Part shown: piece by piece, positions 44,801 to 58,068 of the stretch | Layout of the letters: each line of letters opens with the position of its first letter | Position numbering within the stretch: position 1 is the stretch's first letter | Origin: Chamaea fasciata | Taxonomy: Eukaryota; Chordata; Aves; Passeriformes; Sylviidae | Assembly (NCBI GenBank): GCA_029207755.1 | Contig: JARCOQ010000090.1 | Coordinates: 134,001 to 198,000 of the forward strand | Direction: 5' to 3' | DNA: 64,000 bases | Made by a program: the position numbers and the translations under genes | Notes under the pieces: model-generated | What the model saw: the letters and a program-made list of their open reading frames with translations, nothing else | Told to the model about the DNA's origin: nothing | Database searches by the model: none

Positions 44801-47800
44801 CCCCAGGGACACCTAGGGGACAGCCAAGGCAACCCTAGGGACACCTAGGGGACAGCCAGGGCACCCTCAGGGACACGGAGGGGACAGCCAGGGCACCCCA
44901 GGGACAGGCAGGGCACCCAGAGGGCCAGAAAGGGCACCCCCCAGGGCGCCCCAGGGACACCTAGGGGACAGGTAGGGACACCTAGGGGACAGACAGGCCA
45001 TGCCCAGGGCCACCCAGGGTACCCACAGGGACACCAAGGGGACAGCCAGGGCACCCCCAGGGACACCTAGGGGACAGCCAGGGCACCCCCAGGGACAGCC
45101 AGGGAACCCCCAGGGCACCCGAAAGACACCCAGGGCACCCGCAGGGACACCAAGGGGACAGCCAGGGACCCCCAGGGACAGCCAGGGCACCCCAGGGACA
45201 CGAAGGGGACAGCCAGGGACCCCCAGGCACAGCCAGGGCACCCCAGGGACACCTAGGGGACAGCCAGGGCCCCCACAGGGACAGCCAGGGCCCCCCCAGG
45301 GACAGACAAGGTACCCCTAGGGACACTTAAGGGACAGCCAGGGCCCTGACAGGGACACCCAGGGCACCCCCAGGGACACCTAGGGGACAGACAGGGCACC
45401 CCCAGGGACACCAGGGCATCCCCAAGGACACCTAGGGGACAGCCAGGGCACCCCAGGGAAAGCCAGGGCACCCCAGGGACACCGAGGGGACAGCCAGGGC
45501 ACCCCAGGGACACTCAGGGCACCCACAGGGCCAGGAAGGGCACGCCCAGGGCGCCCCAGGACCACCCAGGGCACCCACAGGGACACCAAGGGGACAGCCA
45601 GGGTACCCCCAGGGACACCTAGGGGACAGCCAGGGCCCCCCAGGGACACCTAGAAGACAGCCAGGGCACCACAGGAACAGCCAGGGCACCCCAGGGGACA
45701 CCCAGGGGACCCCAGGGACACCTAGGGGACAGCCAGGGCACCCAGAGGGACACCCAGGGCACCCCCAGGGACACGTAGGGGACAGCTAGGGCACCCCAGG
45801 GACAGCCAGGGCCCCCCCAGGGATAGCCAGGGCATCCCCGGGGACACCTAGGGGACAGCCAGGGCACCCCAGGGACACCAAGGGCACCCCCAGGGACACC
45901 AAGGGGACAGCCAGGGCACCTCCAGGGACACCTATGGGACAGCCAGGGCACCCCCAGGGACACCAAGGGGACAGCCAGGGCACCTCCAGGGACACCTAGG
46001 GGACAGGGAGGTCACCCCCAGGGACACCAAGGGGACAGCCACGGCACCCCAGGGACACCTAGGGGACAGGGAGGTCACCCCCAGGGACACCTAGGGGACA
46101 GCCAGGGCACCCCAGGGACACGTAGGGGACAGCTAGGGCACACCAGGGACAGCCAGGGCACCCCCAGGGACACCTAGGGGACAGCCAGGGCACCCCAGGG
46201 ACACCCAGGGCACCCCCAGGGACAGCTAGGGGACAGCCAGGGCATCCCCAGGGACACCAGAGCACCCCCAGGGACACTTAGGGGACAGCCAGGGCCCTCC
46301 CAGGGACACCAGGGTACACCCAGGGCCCCCCCAGGGACAGACAAGGCACCCCTAGGGACACCTATGGGACAGCCAGGGACCCCCAGGGACAGCCAGGGCA
46401 CCCCCAGGGACACCTAGGGGACAGCCAGGGCACCCCAGGGACGCCTTGGGGACAGCAAGGCACCCCAAGGACACCTAGGGGACAGCCAGGGCACCCCAGG
46501 GACACTCAGGGCACCCCAGGGACACCTAGGGGACATCAAGGGCACCCCAGAGGCAGCCACGGCACCCCACAGATAGCCAGGGAATCCCCAGGGACAGCTA
46601 AGGGACAGCCAGGGCACCCCCAGGGACACCTAAGGAACAGCCAGGGCACCCCCAGGGACACCTATGGGACAGCCAGGGCAGCCCTGGGACACCTAGGGGA
46701 CAGCCAGGGCACCCCCAGGGACACCTATAGGAAAGCCTGGGCACCCCAGGGACAGCCAGGGAACCCCAGGGACACCTAGGGGACAGCCAGGGCCCCCACA
46801 GGGACACTCAGGGCACCCCAGGGACACCTAGGGGACATCAAGGGCACCCCAGAGGCAGCCACGGCACCCCACAGATAGCCAGGGAACCCCCAGGGACACC
46901 TAAGGGACAGCCAGGGCACCCCCAGGGACACCTAAGGAAAAGCCAGGGCACCCCCAGGGACACCTATGGGACAGCCAGGGCAGCCCTGGGACACCTAGGG
47001 GACAGCCAGGGCACCCCCAGGGACACCTATAGGAAAGCCTGGGCACTACAGGGACAGCCAGGGCACCCCAGGGACACCTAGGGGACAGCCAGGGCCTACC
47101 AGGGACACCTAGAAGACAGCCAGGGCACCACAGGAACAGCCAGGGCACCCCCGGGGACACCCAGGGGACCCCAGGGACACCTAGGGGACAGCCAGGGCAC
47201 CCAGAGGGACACCCAGGGCACCCCCAGGGACACCTAGGGGACAGCCAGGGAACCCCCAGGGACACCTAGGGGACAGTCAGGGCACTCCAGGGACACCCTG
47301 GGCACCCCCAGGGACACATAAGGGACAGCCAGGGTACCCCAGGGACACCAAGGGGACAGCCAGGGCACCCCCAGGGACACCTAGGGGACAGCTAGGGCAC
47401 CCCAGGGACAGCCAGGGCCCCCCGAGGGATAGCCAGGGCATCCCCGGGGACACCTAGGGGACAGCCAGGGCACCCCAGGGACACCCAGGGCACCCCCAGG
47501 GACACCAAGGGGACAGCCAGGGCACCTCCAGAGACACCTATGGGACAGGCAGGGCACCCCCAGGGACACCAAGGGGACAGCCAGGGCACCTCCAGGGACA
47601 CCTAGGGGACAGGCAGGTCACCCCCAGGGACACCTAGGGGACAGCCAGGGCACCCCAGGGACAGCCAGGGTACCCCCAGGGACCCCTAGGGGACAGCCGG
47701 GGTACCCCCAGGGACAGCCGGGGCACCCCTAGAGCACCTCAGGGACACCCAGGGCACCCCCAGGGACACGTAGGGGACAGCTAGGGCACACCAGGGACAG

Positions 47801-49128
47801 CCAGGGCACCCCCAGGGACACCTAGGGGTCAGCCAGGGCACCCCAGGGACACCCAGGGCTCCCCCAGGGACAACTAGGGGACAGCCAGGGACCCCCAGGG
47901 ACACCTAGGTGACAGCCAGGGCACTCCCAGGGACACCTAGGGGACAGGCAGGGCACCCTAGGGTCAGCCAGGGCTCCCCCAGGGACAACTAGGGGACAGC
48001 CAGTGAACCCCCAGGGACACCTAGGGGACAGTCAGGGCACTCCAGGGACACCTAGGGGACAGCCAGAGCACCCCAAGGACAGCCAGGGCACCCCCAGGGA
48101 CACCTCGGGGACAGGCAGGGCACCCCCAGGGACACCTAGGGGACAGGCAGGGCACCCCCAGGGACACATAAGGGACAGCCAGGGTACCCCAGGGACACCA
48201 AGGGGACAGCCAGGGCACCCCCAGGGACACCTAGGGGACAGCTAGGGCACCCCAGGGACAGCCAGGGCCCCCCCAGGGATAGCCAGGGCATCCCCGGGGA
48301 CACCTAGGGGACAGCCAGGGCACCCCAGGGACACCCAGGGCACCCCCAGGGACACCAAGGGGACATCCAGGGCACCTCCAGGGACACCTATGGGACAGCC
48401 AGGGCACCCCCAGGGACACCAAGGGGACAGCCAGGGCACCTCCAGGGACACCTAGGGGACAGGCAGGTCACCCCCAGGGACACCAAGGGGACAGCCACGG
48501 CACCCCAGGGACACCTAGGGGACAGCCTGGGCATCCCCAGGGACAGCCGGGGCACCCCTAGAGCACCTCAGGGACACCCAGGGCACCCCCAGGGACACGT
48601 AGGGGACAGCTAGGGCACACCAGGGACAGCCAGGGCACCCCCAGGGACACCTAGGGGACAGCCAGGGCACCCCAGGGACACCCAGGGCACCCCCAGGGAC
48701 AGCTAGGGGACAGCCAGGGCATCCCCAGGGACACCAGAGCACCCCCAGGGACACTTAGGGGACAGCCAGGGCCCTCCCAGGGACACCAGGGTACACCCAG
48801 GGCCCCCCCAGGGACAGACAAGGCACCCCTAGGGACACCTATGGGACAGCCAGGGACCCCCAGGGACAGCCAGGGCACCCCCAGGGACACCTAGGGGACA
48901 GCCAGGGCACCCCAGGGACGCCTTGGGGACAGCAAGGCACCCCAAGGACACCTAGGGGACAGCCAGGGCACCCCAGGGAAAGCCAGGGCACCCCAGGGAC
49001 ACCTAGGGGACAGCCAGGGACCCCCAGGGACAGCCAGGGCACCCCCAGGGACTCCAGGGCATCCCCAGGGACACCTAGGGGACAGGCAGGGCACCCCCAG
49101 GTACAGCCAGGGGACAGCCAGGGCCCCC
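41875..49128. repeat. Minisatellite block M1' (fusion of M1 and M2)
   Basis: The left part to about 45400 follows M1 at offset 36,514. From about 46560 it follows M2 at offset 29,718, for example GGAATCCCCAGGGACAGCTA at 46581 as at 16862, where M1 reads GGAACCCCCAGGGACACCTA. The block therefore joins the start of M1 to the end of M2 and omits segment B copy 2. Confidence 0.9.
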
Positions 49129-50414
49129 TCAGAGGTTGAAGGGGCCCCCCCGCTCCAAACCCAGCACGGATGCCTGCGTTGCGGCTCCCCAAAAACCCAT
49201 GGCCGCCCCCCGAGCTGATATCGACCCCCCCACAGCATCATTGATCCCCACCCGAGTGTCACTGACCCCCCCAATGTCATTGATGCCCCCCCAATATTCC
49301 ATTGATCCTTCCTCAGCGTCGCTGACCCCCCCCAAAATTCCATTGATCCCCTCCACTTGATCCCGCCCTTTTTCTCCCCACACGTTTCCCGCACTTTTTC
49401 GTGGGGAACGACCCCTGAGGGGTCCTGTGGAAGGATTCTGGAGGTCCGAGGGGTGAATTTGGGGTTTGAAGGGAGGTTTTGGGGGGTCCCAGGGATGGAT
49501 TTGGGGGTTTTTGGGGGTCCAAGGGATGGATTTGGGGGTCCCGGGGTGGATCTGGGGTCCTGGGGAGGTTTTGGGGGGTCCCAGGGGTGGATTTGGGGTT
49601 CATGGGGAGGGGTTGGGGGGTTTTTTTGGGGCCTCAGGGGTGAATTTGGGGTCCGGGGAGAGGTTTTGGGGGTTTTTTGGGGTCCCAGGGGTGAATTTGG
49701 GGTCCGGGGAGGGGTTTTTGGGGGTCCCTCACCTGCAGGGCGTCGCGGGGGTGGCAGGGGGAGGGGGCAGCGGGGGGGGCCCAGCGCCCACCCCCCCCTT
49801 GGGCTTCAGGAGGGCGTCGATGAGACCGAAACAGCTCGGGGGGGGGGGGGGGTCAAAAACGGGGGGGGGTCACGGGCTGGAACCCCCCAGTGCCCCCCAA
49901 ACCACCCCCAGGGCCCCCCCGACCTCCAGGAGCCCGCAAAACCCTCCTCAGGTTCCTTTGATGCCTCAAATGGGCCGCCCAAACCTCCCGAAGATCCCCG
50001 AAAAACACCCACAGCAGCCCCTTGAGACTCCCCGCAGACCCCCCAAACCCCTCCAGGACAACTCGGGACCCCCAGGACCCCCCAAAATCCGCCCCCCCCT
50101 CCCCCTGAGGCCTCATTTGACCCGCTCCAAGTTGCGGACAGGCACCAGCTGATCAAGCCACAAGCACCAGCACCTGCGGGACTGGGATGGACTGGGAGCA
50201 CTGGGAGGGTGATCAGAGAGAACTGGGATGGACGGGGAGTGGACTGGGACGAACTGGCAGGCGTGTGGGGGTCCATGGTGGGCACACGGTGCCTTACTGG
50301 TCTGTACTGGAATGGGTCTAATGGCCCCAGGGGAGGGGGTGTGGCCACACTGGTCCAGACTGGGAGGGGTGTCACCATGGCGCCGGAGGCGGAGTCGAGG
50401 ATACGAGCGAGGCA
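49129..50414 (-). pseudogene. Segment B copy 6 (counterpart of copy 3)
   Basis: It has the LERVK variant and the left extension. It is one T longer in the run at 49621 and one C longer in the run at 49791 than copies 2 and 3. Confidence 0.5.
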
Positions 50415-52719
50415 GAGACACCTAGGGGACAGCCAGGGCACCCCCAGGGACACCTAGGGGACAGCCAGGGCACCCCAGGGATACCTAGGGGACAGCCAGG
50501 GACGCCCAGGGACAGCCAGGGCACCCCAGGGACACCTAGGGGACAGCCAGGGACCCCCAGGGACAGCCAGGTCACCCCTAGGGACACCTATGGGACAGCC
50601 AGGGCACCGTAGGGAAACCTAGGGGACAGCCAGGGTACCCCCAGGGACACCTATAGGAAAGCCTGGGCACTACAGGGACAGCCAGGGCACCCCAGGGACA
50701 CCTAGGGGACAGCCAGGGCCCCCCAGGGACACCTAGAAGACAGCCAGGGCACCACAGGAACAGCCAGGGCACCCCCGGGGACACCCAGGGGACCCCAGGG
50801 ACACCTAGGGGACAGCCAGGGCACCCAGAGGGACACCCAGGGCACCCCCAGGGACACCTAGGGGACAGCCAGGGAACCCCCAGGGACACCTAGGGGACAG
50901 TCAGGGCACTCCAGGGACACCTAGGGGACAGCCAGAGCACCCCAAGGACAGCCAGGGCACCCCCAGGGACACCTCGGGGAAAGGCAGGGCACCCCCAGGG
51001 ACACCTAGGGGACAGCAAGGCACCCCAGGGACACCCTGGGCACCCCCAGGGACACATAAGGGACAGCCAGGGTACCCCAGGGACACCAAGGGGACAGCCA
51101 GGGCACCCCCAGGGACACCTAGGGGACAGCTAGGGCACCCCAGGGACAGCCAGGGCCCCCCGAGGGATAGCCAGGGCATCCCCGGGGACACCTAGGGGAC
51201 AGCCAGGGCACCCCAGGGACACCCAGGGCACCCCCAGGGACACCAAGGGGACAGCCAGGGCACCTCCAGAGACACCTATGGGACAGCCAGGGCACCCCCA
51301 GGGACACCAAGGGGACAGCCAGGGCACCTCCAGGGACACCTAGGGGACAGGCAGGTCACCCCCAGGGACACCTAGGGGACAGCCAGGGCACCCCAGGGAC
51401 AGCCAGGGTACCCCCAGGGACCCCTAGGGGACAGCCGGGGTACCCCCAGGGACAGCCGGGGCACCCCCAGGGACAACTAGGGGACAGCCAGGGACCCCCA
51501 GGGACACCTAGGTGACAGCCAGGGCACTCCCAGGGACACCTAGGGGACAGGCAGGGCACCCTAGGGTCAGCCAGTGAACCCCCAGGGACACCTAGGGGAC
51601 AGTCAGGGCACTCCAGGGACACCTAGGGGACAGCCAGAGCACCCCAAGGACAGCCAGGGCACCCCCAGGGACACCTCGGGGACAGGCAGGGCACCCCCAG
51701 GGACACCTAGGGGACAGGCAGGGCACCCCCAGGGACACCTAGGGGACAGCAAGGCACCCCAGGGACACCCTGGGCACCCCCAGGGACACATAAGGGACAG
51801 CCAGGGTACCCCAGGGACACCAAGGGGACAGCCAGGGCACCCCCAGGGACACCTAGGGGACAGCTAGGGCACCCCAGGGACAGCCAGGGCCCCCCCAGGG
51901 ATAGCCAGGGCACCCCCAGGGACACCAAGGGGACATCCAGGGCACCTCCAGGGACACCTATGGGACAGCCAGGGCACCCCCAGGGACACCAAGGGGACAG
52001 CCAGGGCACCTCCAGGGACACCTAGGGGACAGGCAGGTCACCCCCAGGGACACCTAGGGGACAGCCTGGGCATCCCCAGGGACAGCCGGGGCACCCCTAG
52101 AGCACCTCAGGGACACCCAGGGCACCCCCAGGGACACGTAGGGGACAGCTAGGGCACACCAGGGACAGCCAGGGCACCCCCAGGGACACCTAGGGGACAG
52201 CCAGGGCACCCCAGGGACACCCAGGGCACCCCCAGGGACAGCTAGGGGACAGCCAGGGCATCCCCAGGGACACCAGAGCACCCCCAGGGACACTTAGGGG
52301 ACAGCCAGGGCCCTCCCAGGGACACCAGGGTACACCCAGGGCCCCCCCAGGGACAGACAAGGCACCCCTAGGGACACCTATGGGACAGCCAGGGACCCCC
52401 AGGGACAGCCAGGGCACCCCCAGGGACACCTAGGGGACAGCCAGGGCACCCCAGGGACGCCTTGGGGACAGCAAGGCATCCCAAGGACACCTAGGGGACA
52501 GCCAGGGCACCCCAGGGAAAGCCAGGGCACCCCAGGGACACCTAGGGGACAGCCAGGGACCCCCAGGGACAGCCAGGGCACCCCCAGGGACTCCAGGGCA
52601 TCCCCAGGGACACCTAGGGGACAGGCAGGGCACCCCCAGGTACAGCCAGGGGACAGCCAGGGCACCCTAGGGACAGCCAGGGCACCCCCAGGGACACCTA
52701 GGGCACAGCCAGGGCCCCC
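50415..52719. repeat. Minisatellite block M2' (counterpart of M3)
   Basis: It follows M3 at offset about 29,720, then 29,752 after an extra 32-bp unit near 50980 that is also present in M2 (15209) but not M3. Confidence 0.95.
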
Positions 52720-54003
52720 TCAGAGGTTGAAGGGGCCCCCCCGCTCCAAACCCAGCACGGATGCCTGCGTTGCGGCTCCCCAAAAACCCATGGCCGCCCC
52801 TCGAGCTGATATCGACCCCCCCACAGCATCATTGATCCCCACCCGAGTGTCACTGACCCCCCCAATGTCATTGATGCCCCCCCAATATTCCATTGATCCT
52901 TCCTCAGCGTCGCTGACCCCCCCCAAAATTCCATTGATCCCCTCCACTTGATCCCGCCCTTTTTCTCCCCACACGTTTCCCGCACTTTTTCGTGGGGAAC
53001 GACCCCTGAGGGGTCCTGTGGAAGGATTCTGGAGGTCCGAGGGGTGAATTTGGGGTTTGAAGGGAGGTTTTGGGGGGTCCCAGGGATGGATTTGGGGGTT
53101 TTTGGGGGTCCAAGGGATGGATTTGGGGGTCCCGGGGTGGATCTGGGGTCCTGGCGAGGTTTTGGGGGGTCCCAGGGGTGGATTTGGGGTTCATGGGGAG
53201 GGGTTGGGGGGTTTTTTGGGGCCTCAGGGGTGAATTTGGGGTCCGGGGAGAGGTTTTGGGGGTTTTTTGGGGTCCCAGGGGTGAATTTGGGGTCTGGGGA
53301 GGGGTTTTTGGGGGTCCCTCACCTGCAGGGCGTCGCGGGGGTGGCAGGGGGAGGGGGCAGCGGGGGGGCCCAGCGCCCACCCCCCCTTGGGCTTCAGGAG
53401 GGCGTCGATGAGACCGAAACAGCTCGGGGGGGGGGGGGGGTCAAAAACGGGGGGGGGGTCACGGGCTGGAACCCCCCAGTGCCCCCCAAACAACCCCCAG
53501 GGCCCCCCCGACCTCCAGGAGCCCGCAAAACCCTCCTCAGGTTCCTTTGATGCCTCAAATGGGCCGCCCAAACCTCCCGAAGATCCCCGAAAAACACCCA
53601 CAGCAGCCCCTTGAGACTCCCCGCAGACCCCCCAAACCCCTCCAGGACAACTCGGGACCCCCAGGACCCCCCAAAATCCGCCCCCCCCTCCCCCTGAGGC
53701 CTCATTTGACCCGCTCCACGTTGCGGACAGGCACCAGCTGATCAAGCCACAAGCACCAGCACCTGCGGGACTGGGATGGACTGGGAGCACTGGGAGGGTG
53801 ATCAGAGGGAACTGGGATGGACGGTGAGTGGACTGGGACGAACTGGCAGGCGTGTGGGGGTCCATGGTGGGCACACGGTGCCTTACTGGTCTGTACTGGG
53901 ATGGGTCTAATGGCCCCAGGGGAGGGGGTGTGGCCACACTGGTCCAGACTGGGAGGGGTGTCACCATGGCGCCGGAGGCGGAGTCGAGGATACGAGCGAG
54001 GCA
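52720..54003 (-). pseudogene. Segment B copy 7 (counterpart of copy 4)
   Basis: It shares TGGCGAGG and VERVK with copy 4. Private differences are one G fewer before CCCAGCGCCC (53370), CAACCCCCAGG for CACCCCCAGG (53490), and GGTGAGTGG for GGGGAGTGG (53823), the last shared with copies 1 and 5. Confidence 0.5.
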
Positions 54004-55018
54004 GGGACACCTAGGGGACAGCCAGGGCACCCCAGGGACACCTAGGGGACAGCCAGGGCACCCACAGGGACACCTAAGGAACAGCCAGGGCACCCCCAGG
54101 GACACGTATGAGACAGCCAGGGCAGCCCTGGGACACCTAGGGGACAGCCAGGGCACCCCAGGGACACCTAAAGGAAAGCCTGGGCACCCCAGGGACAGCC
54201 AGGGCACCCCAGGGACACCTAGGGGACAGCCAGGGCCCCCACAGGGACAGCCAGGGCCCCCCAATGGACAGCAAGGGCACCTCCAGGGACACCTAAAGGA
54301 CAGCCAGGGCACCCCAGGGACAACTAAGGGACAGCCAGGGCATCCCTAGGGACACCTAAACGAAAGCCTGGGTACCCCAGGGACAGCCAGGGCACCCAAG
54401 GGACACCTAGGGGACAGCCAGGGCCCCCACAGGGACAGCCAGGGCCCCCCCAGGGACAGACAAGGTACCCCTAGGGACACATAAGGGAACGCCAGGGCCC
54501 TGACAGGGACACCCAGGGCACCCCCAGGGACAGCTAGGGGACAGCCAGGGCATCCCCAGGGACACCAGAGCACCCCCAGGGACACTTAGGGGACAGCCAG
54601 GGCCCTCTCAGGGACACCAGGGTACCCCCAGGGACAGCCAGGGCACCCCCAGGGACACCTAGGAAGACAGCCAGGGCCCCCCCAGGGACAGACAAGGTAC
54701 CCCTAGGGGACAGTCAGGGCACCCCCAGGGACACCTAAAAGACAGCCAGGGCAGCCCTGGGACACCTAGGGGACAGGCAGGGCACCCCCAGGGACACCTA
54801 AGAGACAGCCAGGGCACCCCAGGGACAGTCAGGTCCCCCCAAGGGACACCTAGTGGACAGCCCGTGGACCCCAAGGGACACCTAGGGGACAGCCAGGGCA
54901 CTCCAGGGACACCTAGGGGACAGCCAGGGCAACCCCAGGGACAGCCAGAGCACCCCAGGGACACCTAGGGGACAGCCAGGGCGCCCCCAGGGCCACCTAG
55001 GGGAAAGCCAGGGCACCC
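54004..55018. repeat. Minisatellite block M3' (counterpart of M4)
   Basis: Same as M4 but with a single copy of the 84-bp stretch (from about 54832). Confidence 0.9.
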
Positions 55019-55084
55019 AGAGCTCCAAGTGCTCTCCAAGGCAGGCTCAAAACCCTTACCAACGATTGGCTTTAATAAAGCAAC

Positions 55085-55639
55085 TCACACAAAGTCACCA
55101 GCACCACACGGTTGGTCTGTAACGGCTGCAACAAAATACGCCCTTCTGGAAGCAGTTCAGCACTTACTGATCACTTCTTTGTTTTGGCACTTCCCAGCCA
55201 GGGCCTGCGGGGCCTCCTGCAGATGCAGGTCTTCGCTGACAAGGCTCCACTTGTGCAGCAGCAGCAGGATTAGGGGCAGGAGCAGGAGCAGCTCCCTGAA
55301 ATTTTAGAAAATATTAGAAAAATACAGGCAAAAATCTCACCTCTGTCCTCCCCTAAGAACATCCCTAGGACATCATCCCAGTTTTTCCCAGCTAGGAGCT
55401 GCAAGGAATTCAGGCAGGGGAATTGACATCAGGGAACAGCTTTGTAAAGTCAAAGGCAGAAAGAGAAGATCCACCAGCAAAGGGCAGGAAAGGGGAAAGG
55501 TTTCTGAAAACATTTCTGCAGTCTAATTAATAATTATTTCTGCTTCCCCAGCGAGAAGAACACAAACTCACAGCCATTCAGGCCTGACAGTCCCCTGCAG
55601 CCAGAGCTCAGCACACATCCACAGAAGCAAGTCCAGCAT
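55085..55639 (-). CDS. Small spliced gene, unit 2 copy
   Basis: The exons are 55639-55572, 55295-55168 and 55125-55085, with the stop at 55087-55085 and ATTAAA at 55076-55071. All splice sites and the 78-codon frame are the same as at 25418-25972, with no substitution noted in the exons. Intactness in two units supports a real gene but is weak evidence of selection, because surrounding non-coding DNA is just as conserved. Confidence 0.55.
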
Positions 55640-55646
55640 CTGAAAG

Positions 55647-55676
<30 letters not shown>
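55647..55676. repeat. Poly(A) run (30 bp), unit 2
   Basis: One A longer than at 25980-26008; it sets the change of offset from 29,667 to 29,668. Confidence 0.95.
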
Positions 55677-55677
<1 letters not shown>

Positions 55678-57445
55678 ACAATCAAACCAGAAGGAAAAGG
55701 TGATTTCTTTGGCTTCAAAGTTATTTCAAGTTCTTAAAGCCCAACACAGCTGATAGGAGAAACAGAGTCAGGGCTCCTGGCAGACAGAGGGTGTTTTCCC
55801 CCCCAGGGGACTGCAGAGGAATTGTCTGGGACTTGGACTGTCCCTCGGGGTGACACCAGTTGCTGTGACTTTTATCATTCCATATGTTTGACTCCCAAAA
55901 CTTCCCAGCCCAGGGGCTTGAGCTGACAGGGCAGCACAAAGATTGTTCTCTGTGTGGTGCCCAGATTTGGGGTTCACTGTCACCTTTGCTAGTTTAGATG
56001 AATTATACCCACGGCCCCGAATTCCCTGCTCAGTTCCTGCTGCAATAACCTCACAGTGCCTCACAGAGCATGGATATTCCCACGCAGAGCTGCTGCTTGA
56101 ATGCCAGACGTGTCAGGAACCAGCAGAGCTTCCAAGGAAGCTCAGCAGGATGGGGACAGGATAGGTTTTTATTCCATAGATTTGGTTAATTCTAACCCTC
56201 ATCCCCTGGGGGTCACCTGTCAGATTTCCCTGGAATTCAGCCACCCCCTGAGCTCGGGCTCCAGGTGATGTTTCAGAGCAGGAGAAGGCACTGGCCGGCC
56301 TGTGCTGAGGCAGCCCCTGTGCCCTCGGGAGGACACAGCTCCCTGCAGGAGCTCAGCTCCTTTCCGAGCCCCAGCAGTGGCCTCTGCAAGTGCCTTTCCC
56401 TCAGGCAAGGGATGCCCATCCCTGCCTTCAGCACACCTCCAGTGGGACCCACCTGCAAAAGCTTTCCATCACTTCTGCACTCCGGCTGACTCCCTGGAAA
56501 AGTCCAGACTTCATCCAAACGAAACTCCATCCCACTCAAACCTTTGATTTTGAGGCATCTCCGAGGGCCGTTGCTCTGGATTTAATTTCTGTGAGGGAGG
56601 AGCACCTTGGCTTTAATGCTGCCGATGGGTGATGTCCTCAGGCTGAAAGGGAGGGGATTTGGGGTGGCCAGGACATCCCTGGCAACTGTGTGGGAGCTCC
56701 GGGAGGTGGGAATTGCTGTCTGAGCCCCTCTGCAGACAGCCCGAGCCGCCGTTCCCGGGCAATGCCAGCTGTTCCCTGGGGAGCTCTTGGGCTGTGGGTG
56801 CCTCTGTCCGGGCTGCAGCATCTCCCCGTGCCCGGTGGGAGCAGCCCCTGGCCGAGGAGCCGCGGCAGCCCCGGGGCCGTGTCCGTGCCAGCCCCGAGCC
56901 CGGCCCCGGGCCCTGCGTTTGGCCGCCGCTGCCACGGGCGGGGCCCCGCAGGCACAGCTCCTCCCCTGCACATCATCCCAGGGCTGCTGGCCCCGCTGGG
57001 GCTGCCGGCCTCCTTCCTCCCTGCGCCTCCGGGCACCCGGGACACCTGCAGGAAACACCGAGGGACACTGCAGGCGGCACGGGGGGGCACCGAGGCCTCC
57101 GGCCAGAAAAGCAGCCCCGGCCTCAGCAGCTGCCATCAGTTTGGCCCGGCAACACTCACCTGCAGGAAACGCCCCTGTGCGGGTGGGACCGGCCCTGCCT
57201 CTCTCCAGAACTTTGGCCGTGGAAGAAGGGAAGCCTCAGGACTTGTCCTGCTCTTTTCCGCCCAGAAAGAGACTTTGTGTAAGTACTTTTACGGCAGCTG
57301 TTGAGTAAATCCTGGAAAGGACAGGAAATCAGCGTCACTGGAAGAGCTTTGTGCTGTCGTGACCTGCCAGCCAGTTCTGCCCTCGAGCCATTCCAGGGGC
57401 TGCTGTGTGAAGCAGCTTTGGCAGAGAAGGCGGCACTGCACTTAC
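55677..57445. other. Intron-like DNA, unit 2
   Basis: Counterpart of 26009-27777, with C at 56109 for T at 26441. No gene is called. Confidence 0.45.
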
Positions 57446-57626
57446 CTTAGTGGGGCCAAGCGTTGCCATCCTATGGAGGTCCATCCCCATAATGCAGAGA
57501 TTGGTTCAGCTGCTTGGAGCAGAGTCCGGGTAATGCCAAGGTGCTGAGTTCGATTCTCAAACGGTCCGTCTGCTTGAGAGTCAGATTTTAGGATCCCTCT
57601 CAGGCTCAGTATATCCTGTGACCTGG
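57446..57626 (+). mobile_element. TguSINE1-like SINE and antisense exon candidate, unit 2
   Basis: The SINE spans 57496-57626 with A box 57502-57512 and B box 57548-57556. The minus-strand candidate exon is 57622-57446 with the same acceptor and GTAAGTG donor as in unit 1. Confidence 0.6.
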
Positions 57627-57737
57627 AAATAAGAGGAAAATTCTCGGCTGAGTTTTAATAAAACAGCTTTTGCCATTGCAGGGTGTGAGCTGCACTCGGT
57701 GATTTTCGGCCGCGATGAGCCCCACGAGCATTCCGCC

Positions 57738-58068
57738 CTTCCTTGCCGCCATCTTGGTTGCGTCTGAGGCCACTTCCGGTCCCGCCGGCATCTTTTTTGC
57801 GGCACCGCTAAGGCCCCCGGCAGGTGTTTACACAGACGCCTGACTAAATCCACGAATCCGAACCCGGAGGCGGCGCGGATGAGCACATGGCCGGTGTCTG
57901 CACACCTGGAAACGCCGCGGAAAATTGCGCCCGGGCGGCGCTGTAGTCGGGGTTTTTGTGCAGGCATCTGCGTAAACGCCTACAGGGTCCTTATTTTTTC
58001 CCGCCCTTTTGGCCGCCCTTTTTAGAAGGTCAGGCGCCTCGCGTCTCGCCGCCATCTTGGTAGTGGAA
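57738..58068 (-). promoter_or_regulatory. Duplicated YY1/ETS promoter, unit 2
   Basis: The YY1 sites are at 57745-57757 and 58048-58060 and the ETS site at 57772-57780, unchanged from unit 1. Confidence 0.6.
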
